Assembly (NCBI GenBank): GCA_951804985.1
Contig: OX638130.1
Location: forward strand, 117,503,593 to 117,567,592
DNA: 64,000 nt
Reading direction: 5' to 3'
From: Dryomyza anilis
Taxonomy: Eukaryota > Arthropoda > Insecta > Diptera > Dryomyzidae
Below the pieces are notes generated by a model. The model was not told where the DNA came from. It saw only the letters and a program-made list of their open reading frames with translations, and made no database searches. The position numbers were made by a program, and so were the translations under genes. This document shows, piece after piece, positions 11,366 through 22,000 of this stretch. The number at the start of each line of letters is the position of its first letter. Positions within the stretch are counted from its first letter, which is position 1.

Positions 11366-11701
11366 AAGGGTTTTTCAGCAGGGACGCTACAAAAGTAGAG
11401 CGATAGGGACAGCAAACGACACCATATTTCTTGCCGCTCTTTTGACATTTCTCTTCAGTAAGGTTTGCCATTTCATGATGGAAAGATATACGAATTCGAA
11501 TTTCGGTAGTAAATTTTAATAATTTCGACTCGTTGTTGGCTCGTATATCTTTCCATCATGAAATGGCAAACATTACTGAAAAAAATGTCAAAAGAGCGGA
11601 AAGAAATATGGCGTCGTTTGCTGTCCTTGTCGCTCTACTTTTGTAGCGTCCCTGTTGAAAAACCCTTAAAAAAATTGTGTAGCGCTCTTATTGAAAAACC
11701 T
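11366..11701 (+). mobile_element. Foldback MITE with AAGGGTTTTTC ends, copy 1
   Basis: Nearly the whole element is two long inverted arms of about 130-140 bp, from AAGGGTTTTTCAGCAGGGACGC to its complement ending AACCCTT at 11667, around a centre at about 11515. The arms include GCCATTTCATGATGGAAAG and its complement. A second diverged terminal piece, GTAGCGCTCTTATTGAAAAACC, follows at 11679-11701. The open frame across the right arm is a by-product. A second copy is at 14430-14769. Confidence 0.85.
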
Positions 11702-12616
11702 TTTACCATCGTAATCCTGATATACGAATTTATTTTGTGTCAAATTTTAATACTGATCCTTCTCATAGTTACTGAGATACAAGCAAAAAACCAAAAAGCA
11801 TATCTACTTGTTATTAAATATTTATTTTGATTAAAAAAAACTTTCGAAAAAAATCCAAAAACAAAAACATTTTGCAGACATTTATTTTATTTAAGTTTTT
11901 CATAAATTTGCAAATATAATTTTTAAAATATTTTTTAAAATTAATTTTTGGAATCAGTTGTAAAGCTTAAAAATGCTCTCCTAAAAAGTTCAAAAAATAG
12001 ACTTATGCTTTTATGTCATATTGCCACAGATATTATTTTAATTTTAAATCGAAATTTGTTATTCTTATACGAAATTTTAATTCATACTCGAATTTTAAAT
12101 ACTATTTTAAATTTTATTTTTTTATTAATTTACCGACATTTATTATTAAAGTACTAGAATTTTATTTTTTACTCAAAGTTTTCAATTTTACTCAAAAATA
12201 TTACTAAACATTTCACTTAATTTTTATTTTTTTTTATTTTAATTTAATTAATTAATTTTTTAATTTTTATTTTACCTAAAATTTCAATTTATATTCAGTA
12301 TCAGTATAGTTCAATATTTAAATTTTGACTCATTAATGTGTACTTGTTTTTCTAAATTTGAGGAATGTATTAAGTTTAACGATTTTCAGTCGGAATTTAG
12401 TTTAATGTATGTTGCACACAAATTTAGCGTATTTTTACATTTCAATAGGATATTTTTTTGCTAAAGATATTGCTAAACAAAGCATTAAACGTTTATTAAA
12501 AGTACGATTTATCGATATTGCACGAATTCCTCAAAGTCGGTACATTTCAAAAATGTATTAAAGCAAATTTATATAGAAAATTCTCAAATAATCTACAAGT
12601 ATTTATTAGATTTCAA

Positions 12617-13256
12617 CAGTGTTCACACTTTTCGCCAATGCAAAAGGAGTAAATTTAAATATTTTGAGGAGTAGAAATGAGTAAAAGGGAGTAGAATTGA
12701 AAATATTGTAAAATGGAGTAGATTTGATGTAAAAGAAGTATACAATTGAGAATAGGAGTAAATATGATGCAAAGGGAGTCAAAATATGCATTATCGTATT
12801 AGATTTCAAATAAATTAATAAATATGTTAATATTTAACATTTTTATTCATTCTATAATGCTGATGTGTACAGGGTGATCTGTTCTAGAGTTGGGGTGTTT
12901 CTGGAACAACCGATAAAATGTTTTCAAAATTGAATTTATAAAAGTAGAATACTAACGTATATTTAGTTAAAACTTCTACATTTTAAAGGCCATGGAAAAA
13001 ATATTACATTTATTTTGCAGATAATTGATTATAGTTATTAGGAAAATTATAATGTTTACAATTTATTTGGGGTGCAAGTAATTGTTCTCATCAAATTAAA
13101 AAAAATTAAGCAATTTTTGCAAAAGGGAGTAGATTTCAGTAAAAGGGAGTAGAAAATTATGAGAAAGGAGTATAAAATGCTATTAACGGAGTAGATTTTA
13201 AAAATACAAATGAAATGGAGTAGATCTACTACGATCAGAGTAGAATAAGAACACTG
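12617..13256 (+). mobile_element. hAT-like non-autonomous element
   Basis: The left end CAGTGTTC (12617) and right end GAACACTG (ending 13256) are perfect 8-bp inverted termini of the hAT type. Flanks GATTTCAA (12609-12616) and GATGTCAG (13257-13264) look like a decayed 8-bp target duplication. The interior repeats the word GGGAGTAGA many times and has no transposase. A tandem duplication of the right end follows at 13392-13625. Confidence 0.6.
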
Positions 13257-13625
13257 GATGTCAGTATGGATGCTCCTTAAGAGCTCAAAAAAAGTTTTTT
13301 ACACGTTTATTGAAATATCAAAATGTAATGCTTGAATTTTAGTTCAATAATCAAAAATATAAATAATATAAAATATTTCAATAAATGGAAGTAAAAAATT
13401 ATGAAAAAGGAGTAGAAAATGCTACTAACGGAGTAGATTTTAAAAATACAAATGAAATGAAGTAGATCTACTACGATCAGAGTAGAATGAGAACACTGGA
13501 TGTCAATATGGATGCTCCTTAAGAGCTAAATAGAAAGTTTTTTAAATCATTTATTGAAATTTCAAAATGTAATGCTTGCATTTAGTTCAATAATCAAAAA
13601 TATAAATAATATAAATTAAAGTCTA
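13150..13625 (+). repeat. Tandem duplication of about 242 bp
   Basis: The segment from AAAATTATGA(G/A)AAAGGAGTA to TCAATAATCAAAAATATAAATAATATAAA occurs twice in tandem; TAGATCTACTACGATCAGAGTAGAAT starts at 13221 and again at 13463. It covers the right end of the hAT-like element and about 120 bp of flanking DNA, so it arose after insertion. In the second copy the sequence after GAACACTG is GATGTCAA, closer to the left flank GATTTCAA. Confidence 0.8.
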
Positions 13626-13899
13626 CCCATAAAATAAAAAAAGGAAAATCTGATCACCTGGTCACACCTTAATTGGTTGGTTTTTCAGTCAGTCATGTGC
13701 GCATTTGCTTCAATCGTAAATTAATGTTAAGTTTGCTGCTCTTCATTATTCCTTTGTTGTAGTTGATGTTTCTGTTGTTGTGCTTGGCTTTCATTTAACT
13801 TTACTTCATGCTCAATACATCAAAAAACAAAAAAAACTAGCTCCAATATCTATCTCTCACTCTCTTTTTCTCCGAAAACGGTACCCTTATCTTTCACAC

Positions 13900-14110
13900 T
13901 ATCTGTATTTGTTAAAATGTTTAACACAACTCGAGCATATTTATTGTTATTATTAAAAACAACAACAACAACAGCAATAACCAGTAATAATAATAATAAT
14001 AAAGATAATAATAATAATAGTAAAAATAATAACGAAGGTAATGAGAATACATAATATTGCTTTAAACCAATTGCAACAACAACAAAAACCACAACGAATA
14101 TCAAGAGGAA
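13900..14110. repeat. Simple-sequence island (AAC)n / (AAT)n
   Basis: Runs of ACAACAACAACAACAG and TAATAATAATAATAAT fill this stretch. The leucine/valine-rich minus-strand frame across it is a product of the trinucleotide repeats. Confidence 0.8.
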
Positions 14111-14429
14111 CAAGTAATAAGTTGTACGAGTGTTGGATAAATAGACCCTATCAATAATTGTTGAATACTTGGAATTGGCTTAAAAGTTATGGCAAGCAAT
14201 TCATTAAACTGTCATTGACAATTGGTAGCAATTTTTAATAAAAATGAAATATGAGGTTTTATAAATAAAAATTGTATAATTTTCTGAAATGTATTTTTTA
14301 AAGTTTACAGCTTAATAATTTAAAAACTCGTACGTAAATTTTAAAAATTGTAATATTATTTGATATATTTACAGTTTTTCATTATTTTATACTACTCTGG
14401 GGCTTATAAAACAAAAATTGTCATAAATA

Positions 14430-14769
14430 AAGGGTTTTTCAACAGGGACGCTACAAAAGTAAAGCGACAGGGACAGCAAACAACGCCATATTTCTTGCCG
14501 CTCTTTTGACACTTCTCTTCAGTAAGGTTTGCCATTTCATGATGGAAAGATATACGAATTCGAATGTCGGTAGTAAATTTTAATAATTTCGACTCGTTGT
14601 TGGCTCGTATATCTTTTCATCATGAAATGGCAAACCTTACTGAAGAAAAATGTCAAAAGAGCGGCAAGAAATATGGCGTCGTTTGCTGTCCCTGTCGCTC
14701 TACTTTAGTAGCGTCCCTGTTGAAAAACCCTTGATAAAAAACTTTTGTAGCGCTCTTATTGAAAAACCC
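14430..14769 (+). mobile_element. Foldback MITE with AAGGGTTTTTC ends, copy 2
   Basis: Same structure as the copy at 11366: long inverted arms of about 140 bp from 14430 to 14732, then the extra terminal piece GTAGCGCTCTTATTGAAAAACCC ending at 14769. The two copies are very similar, suggesting recent common origin. That both carry the extra terminal piece suggests the mobile unit extends to 14769. Confidence 0.85.
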
Positions 14770-14920
14770 ATTACAAGATTTTTTACCATTATTTAACATG
14801 ATTTTATTATCAAAAATATATATTATTTATTGTATAATAATTTAAAAAGCTGGAATGTTATTGAAATATTTACATTTTTCTCATGATTTCAGACAAATCT
14901 TTCGAGCAAAATTTTTGTTA

Positions 14921-15200
14921 ATTGAATAAACCCCAATTATAGCACATTTGCGAAAATTCTGAACGTTGACCTTGAAAAAATGCTCCGTTTAGGAGATACA
15001 GAATTTCCAAAGATACAGAATTTTCAATTATGAATCCTTGTGATTCAGTTCATCGAATGGCATCATTAGATTTTCTGTAAAAAATCGGAATATATTTTTA
15101 TATTGAATAAACCCCAATTATAGCACATTTGTGAAAATTATGAACTTTGACCTAGAAAAAACGCTCCGTTTAGGTGATACAGAATTTTCAAACAAAAATG
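14921..15200 (+). repeat. Direct repeat, 181-bp period
   Basis: ATTGAATAAACCCCAATTAT plus about 90 following bases (GCACATTTG, GAAAAAA(T/A)(T/C)GCTCCGTTTAGG, GATACAGAATTT) occurs at 14921 and again at 15102. Non-coding. Confidence 0.8.
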
Positions 15201-15325
15201 GGCAGATTTAAAAGATTTTTTAACATTAATAGAGATGAATTTTTCTATGATCATCACATATATCATTTCTATATAGTACAAGAGTGATGATTTATATGTC
15301 TACTTAGTGTATTTTACTATCACAT

Positions 15326-15469
15326 AATCAGCCTAACCAATAAATGAAATAAAGTCAATTTTAAAGTTAGTATTAGCTTTTTGACAAATAAATGTTTAAG
15401 AAAAATTGTCAAAAAAGGCTACAACTATTTTTAAAGTCGACTTTATTTCATTAATTGGTTAGGCTGAAT
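15326..15469 (+). mobile_element. Short hairpin MITE
   Basis: About 144 bp with inverted arms of about 40 bp: AATCAGCCTAACCAATAAATG at the left and its near complement CATTAATTGGTTAGGCTGAAT at the right, each followed inward by an AAAGTC(G/A)A(C/T)TTTAA core. There is no room for a protein. A similar core occurs in the hairpin at 20097-20221. Confidence 0.7.
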
Positions 15470-15499
15470 GTTTCCCAATAAATTGAAATTAAAATATCA

Positions 15500-18400
15500 G
15501 CACTTTTTTATTAAAGAACTTTACAAAAGTAGTTTTTTCAAAACCATTTAGGTTTAAAGTGCTATATTTCATTAATTATAATAAATATCAAAGAGTTAGT
15601 GTTTTTAAATATTAATTTTGATCGTTTTTTGTATAACCTTTAATCATTTAAAAATCTTAAAACAAAATCTTTAAAAAAAATACAAAAATATTTTTAGAAA
15701 ATAAAATTATTTTTGTTCAAAACTAAATATCTTGAAAACTAATTGTGGTATTGACATTTATTGTACATTTTAATTTCAAATAACTTTCAACAAAAATTAA
15801 TAAAACAAAAATCTAAGTAGAAACAAGTATCGGAAAAAGTAAAAATAAAAAAAATAAGACTGGAGGCAAATCTTCACAATGAGGTCAATATTAATACTTT
15901 CTCAAAATTAAATTGAAAGGTATTAAAGAACAACTAAAGATTAATAGCATGGCGCGCCAAAGACGAATGAAGAATGTATGTATGAAAGATGATTACATTA
16001 AGTACAACAAAATATAAAACATAAAAACCTAATGAATTTAACAATTTATAGCTGTAGAGCAACGTGTTGTTTGTTGGCCAACTAGTTAAACAAACGAACG
16101 ACGTTGGTTTTATAAACAATTGAGAAACATTCGAAGATTCTAAACATAAAGTAAACAACGAGAGCTAAAGGCATTAGTTAGGCAACTAAAGCGATCGACA
16201 GGGGGGCAAAGAATGGACAGACGAATGAACGAATGGATGAACGTATAGCTGGATAAACGTTTAGCTGGATAAACGTTTAGCTGGATAAATGGATAGATGT
16301 TGTATGGCAAATATTGAAGGGATGGTGGTTGAGGTAAAGAATGTTTGGGCGCAACGGTGAACTATGGACTTTGGGAATAACGTTGTTGTCATCATCAACA
16401 ACAACAACAAGAACAACAACAATAATATCGTCATCCGAAGGAGGCTGCCTGTTCGTTGGTTCAGTAGCAGGCAGCAGCACCAAACCAAAATAAAAATGAA
16501 AAATAAAATGAACGTACGTTAGTGAGAATGAACGAATGCCTGGGTAATGGGGGAACATGGCAAAAAAAAAAAGAAAATACAAAAACAAAAAAAAACAAGA
16601 ACTAAGAGAAAAACCAAATTAAAGTGTAGACACACTTTTTTTTATGTTAAAAATAAACTTGTTGATAAAAATATACAACAAATATAGAATGAAAATAAAA
16701 TGTTGCTGCTGCATTTGTAACGAAAATTGCAATTTCCTGAAGAAATTTTCCAAAAATCTATTTTTAGAAATGCAGAAATGTGGTCACCACCACCATCATC
16801 ATCATCAACATCATTATCAGCAACAACACACATTCATCGTCATCGGCAGGCAGCATTAGCAGTAGCCGTAGCATCTACTACAGCAATAATGATTTTTCGT
16901 TATGGTAACCGCAAGTTGTGACTACAGACTACTCTCCCGACTGCTACTTATCAAATATAGTAGCATCCGTCAGCCGGAAGATGACGCTTTTATTTGATGA
17001 ATCAGTGCATTTCCAATAGCCGTCGGTCGTTCGTTTATTTGTTTAGTTGGCCGCAGGAATAACCATCAACCATCACACATGGCACTTACCACCTTTTTGT
17101 AGGGCATTCATTTTCATTGGTGCTTCTGCGTCTTGTTTCTTGTTCGTCGTCTTCTGCTGCTGCTGCCTGCTGCTGCTACGGGTTCTGTTTTCTACTCCAA
17201 CAGCATTCAATTCGATTTTATTGCAATTTACTTTGTTTAATACTGTTATAATTATTTATCACAAATTCGTTGAATTTTACTCATTTTTGTACAACACACA
17301 CACGCGTCATTAATAATTTGTTGTATTTTTATTTTTTTCTTTTTTGTTTAACAATTTTTTCACACAAAATTCTCTCTGCTTTTTTTTTCATCTGCTTCAC
17401 ATAAAAATTTAATGCACTGTGCTGTGGTTCAGTGTTGCCATATTGACAGTTTTACCTAGTGATGGGTAAATTGATATCGATTTTTGATGAAAATCGATTT
17501 TTTCGTAGTTGATTTTTAATTTTTTATTTTCCCAAAATCAGAAACACAAACAATATTTACAATTACAATAAATTCATCTTAAGATAATTAAAAAAAAATA
17601 TACCAATTATACAAATTCTATTCAAATTATTAATGTATTAAACTCATTTGATAAATAATTGTATACAATTTTGTTTTTTAATATTACAAGAAAAAACAGT
17701 TGCTTGTATCATGTTTTACATTGATAGGTAGTTTTTTTAAACTACTAAATTTAATTTAGTTTAAAACTGACTTTAAGTTTTAATACATATTGGCTCTTTT
17801 ACAAAAGTAAGCACATCAAAAATCTTACTTTTTGTTTAATAGATTTTTATATACATATATATGATTTTAGTTCAATTAATAGTTTAATTTATATTCGGGT
17901 TTTATATATAACAATTTTTAAAATGTTTTCATATTTCCAGTTGTTTCTTTTTCAGAAATATATACAAATATACACACTGTTTCTGCTGGTTATTTTGAAT
18001 TTCGAAGGTCTAGTTCGATTTTTCGAAGGTCCATTTGCAGTCAATAAAGCAGCGAACAGTCCTGCCCATAGTTTTTGTACAATGTCTATTTTTTAAACGG
18101 CAAAAGAAAATGGATTTATTTTAGAAATATTAGATATATTTAATCATTAATATATAAAAACAAAAATAAAAAAGAATTATTTTTTTGCAATTTTTTGTTT
18201 GCTTCACGGAATGTAATCGAAACGAATTGTAATTGTTCAAAATTATTAATATTTTTTATAAAATTATATACTTAAAATTAAATCATCGGTTTATTTCTGG
18301 TTATTTTTCTTTTTCACTGTGTTTAGTTACTTTTTTTTAAACTGACAGGTTATAGTTCTAATAACTGGTTATAACTTATAATAAAGAATATTTTAAGTTT

Positions 18401-19058
18401 AATATATAGAAAATGTGTTCAAAACTATCAAAAACATAAATCGCTTACGCAAAAATTACCACTTCAAAACAATTATATTTCTGTAAAAAAAAAATTTCGA
18501 CTTAGTAAGCACTTACACATTTAAAAAAATATATATTATATATATTTTTTTAATTTCAATACTTGTCTAAATTTAAAATTGAATTAAATCTAAAATAAAA
18601 TTAAATCTAAAAAATAACAATTTTTATGCAAACATTTTTGGTTCATTGAATTTGCCGAGGTCTTATTTATATATTTATTCAGAAATTACAATTTTTCTAA
18701 TTTGCCGTTGATATATTTTTTAAATACATATTAATTATTTTTGTTCGAGTTTCTTTTGAAACACTTTTTACTTAAAAAATCTCGTTTTTAAATTTTATTT
18801 CTCCTAGCAAGAAAATTAAATTTAACCATTAACTTTAGCTATAAATTATTTATTCTTGAATTTACTTCTTTTTTATAAATTTAAAATAAAAAAATGCTGC
18901 AGTAATGTGTGTGAGTGCTTTATTATTATATGCATGTGCAACCCTGCAATGAACAATTTAACAAATTTAACTTTGTGACTGGCAATGCCAAAATTTTTCT
19001 AGTGCTTTTACTTTCCAACAAACAAACGAATTTATTTTGTTTACAATTAATTTGCAAA
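15500..19058. other. Intergenic DNA upstream of MAGE
   Basis: Mostly AT-rich. A low-complexity island at about 16200-17300 has (CAA)n, (CAT)n and (CTG)n runs, including CACCACCACCATCATCATCAT near 16790; it may be regulatory or transcribed untranslated sequence. I find no domain-bearing frame on either strand. The basal promoter of MAGE should lie just upstream of 19059, but no clear TATA box or initiator stands out. Confidence 0.4.
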
Positions 19059-22000
19059 ATGGACAGCGCCTACGACATTGAGGAGGCCAACGAATATCGT
19101 AACAATATAATCCTTTATATACTCAACAATTCTGTGAGCAAACAGCCGATTAAAGTGTCGGAAATCATAGAGAAAGCGGTTGATAAACGCACCAAGGCCT
19201 TCAACTTCTGTTACCCTTTGGCGCGCGAGGCCTTGCGTGATGTGGGTTACTACTTTGGTGGAGACAGTGCATAATTCACATTAAATATTTGTTGTATATT
19301 TTCAGAATTATGGCATCATGCTGAAGGATGTGCCCGATACCAAAAGTGGACGCAAAATCATTTGCTATTCGAATGTTATTGCAAAATCCATCTGCGAATA
19401 TGACGAGGAACAACGTCGTCACATAACGCTACTCTTTATATTGTTGTCGTACATTTTCATGAGCGGCACAGCAGTGTATGAAGGTAAAAATCATATTTAA
19501 TGCATTGTTGTTTCATATTAAACAGGTTTAATATACCTATATTATTTGATAATTGCAGCACAATTAGAACTTTTTCTGAATGGTTTGAAAATATACTTTG
19601 ATGGCGAGCATGAATTTTTCGGCCACTGTATTAAGAAACTTATTACGGATACTTTTGTGAAACAGCTCTATTTGAAGAAAGTCAAATCCGTTTCTGAACT
19701 CGATACCGAAATCAAGTAGTTTTTCTTTGCATTCTTTATAAATTGTACTGCATCATTAAAGTTTTATTTATTTTAGATATTTATATTCTTGGGGATTTCG
19801 TAGTAAAGTGGAATTTAAGAAGACGCTTGTTTTGGAGGCAGCAGCAATGGTAAATCATTTTTTTATTAGTACAAATTAATATTACTACGTTTGGTTGAAA
19901 TTTTAAAGTTCAAACGGACATTTGAATTTTCAGTAAAACTATTCTCTTCATAATGGAAGATCCTGACGACTATTTTTTTATATATTTATATGTCAACAAA
20001 GCTGATACATACATTTTAAAGTATTTATTTGGAAAATTAACCTTTTTAGTGTAAATATAAATTTTTAAAATTAAATTTTGAATACATATTGGCGCATAAT
20101 CATGCACAATTTAAAGTCGATTTTAAAAATAAATTTGACTTTTTTGAAAAATTTTGTATAAAATAAATTGCCAAAAAGCTGATTTTAAATTTCAAGTTGA
20201 CTTTAAATTGTCTATGATTATGATCCATTAAATTATAAAAAAAATAATCTTATGTAAAAAATGTCTTTTTGTACATTTGAATTTTATCCATTATATTTTT
20301 TAAAATTCTAATTTTTGTTTTAAATTTAAAATATAATTTTTTTGTTTTTACTCCATATCCAAATATAATTCGGAAAACGTAAAACTGTTTAAAGTTTTAA
20401 TTTTTTGAGGCGGATTTTTAATTTTTTTTTTTATTGCAAAAGTAGCATCATAATAAATATTTTTAATATATGTAATTTTAACACACGTTCGTTCGATTTT
20501 GTATTCTATGTAATTCGAGGTTGCTCATTTTGATTGCATACTCCTTTTTTTGTCTATTACGCCACTTTTTAAGAAAATTTCTATCGATGCACTTTTCACC
20601 CGTTTTTGAGGCACTTTTTAGAATTCAAAAAAATAAGCGGCCAAGTGTCTCGGTTTTCTGAAACGATGTAAGACATACTTCACTCCTGCTGACTTGCGCA
20701 CTGTCTACACTACCAATATTCGGCCTAAGATGGAATACAATTCGCACATATGGACAGGGGCTTCAAAATTTTCTTTGGAGTTTCTGGATCGAATCCAACA
20801 ACGTGCAATATATTTAATAGGGGATGAAAATATTTCATGGCCTGATTCCACCAGGTCGGGTTTTTTCTCGTACTACTAGGGCATCAAACCTAGCCCACCC
20901 CTTCGTAATCCACACGGTTCTCAACAGAACCATGCATTACAGAGAGTGAATTCGTTCTTGAGACGCACGATACGTTTGTGGAATAATTACTACTCCATCT
21001 TTTCTCCACCCTTAAATCTATAATCCTTTGTTACGATCAACACTGTGCTTTGCATGAATAGGGGGCATTTTCTGAGCTTTGGTTAATTTGTAAAAAATAT
21101 ATATATATATGTCTCAATTCTTATAAATTTTAAATATTTTTCTTGCCAAAAATGTGGCAGTAAACATCAAAGTTTTGCTTTTGAAAATGCTTCTGTTGAC
21201 AACATTTTCGTTTCAATTTCCACATAACTATGTTTGAATTTATTTGACAAAAGTGGCAGCGAAACCACCTGTATGCAAATCAAATACATACTCTCTGCCT
21301 AAACTCGAAAATTTTTGATTTTTTTAGACTATTTTTAGATTATTTTTAAAATATCTTATCAAATGATAAATAAGAATATGATTTTTAATTATGCAGTACA
21401 TAGTTCCTCCTAACGATCCAAAATTACTAACTTTGCGGTTTAAATATGCCCTATCAACACAGTTTCTGTCAAATACTGTTATATTTAAAAAAAATGTTAA
21501 GTATTTTTTCTCAAAAAGAATTGGTAGTGGGAAAAAAAACTGTGTATTCAATAAGAATAAACATACTTCACCGTTACTGTGAAAGAGATCTGATTTAATT
21601 GCCACGGGAACCCAACTAATGATGTTTTCAAATTAGAGTCATAAGTATTTTTTATTGAAAATCGTTATACAAAAGAATACCTAACAAAATTATGTTCACA
21701 GGGCATATTTTAAAAAGTAAAGCATATGGAAAAAAAAGCCAGTAATTTTGATAGTTAAAGTGTGGACTCAGACAGGGTTATATCCATTGTGCTGTGACCC
21801 AGTTCCCTAGTTTTTAATGATATTTCTTAGATTCTTTATTGAATCTAAGAAGGCTATTGTGTGATAAAGAGTGAAACTAATCCCTTGTCATCACGTCTGT
21901 GCCAAAGATCTGCCCTCTAATTCTAGAAAATGCTGGACAGTCACAAATATAGTGCTCTGTGGTGCCAGTTTCTTCGTAGCAGGCAGAATATATGGCGCTT

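Noticed and set aside
16261..17313. Several short Leu/His/Ser-rich proteins
   Set aside because: Composition comes from (CAA)n, (CAT)n and (CTG)n simple repeats; no domain and no gene structure.
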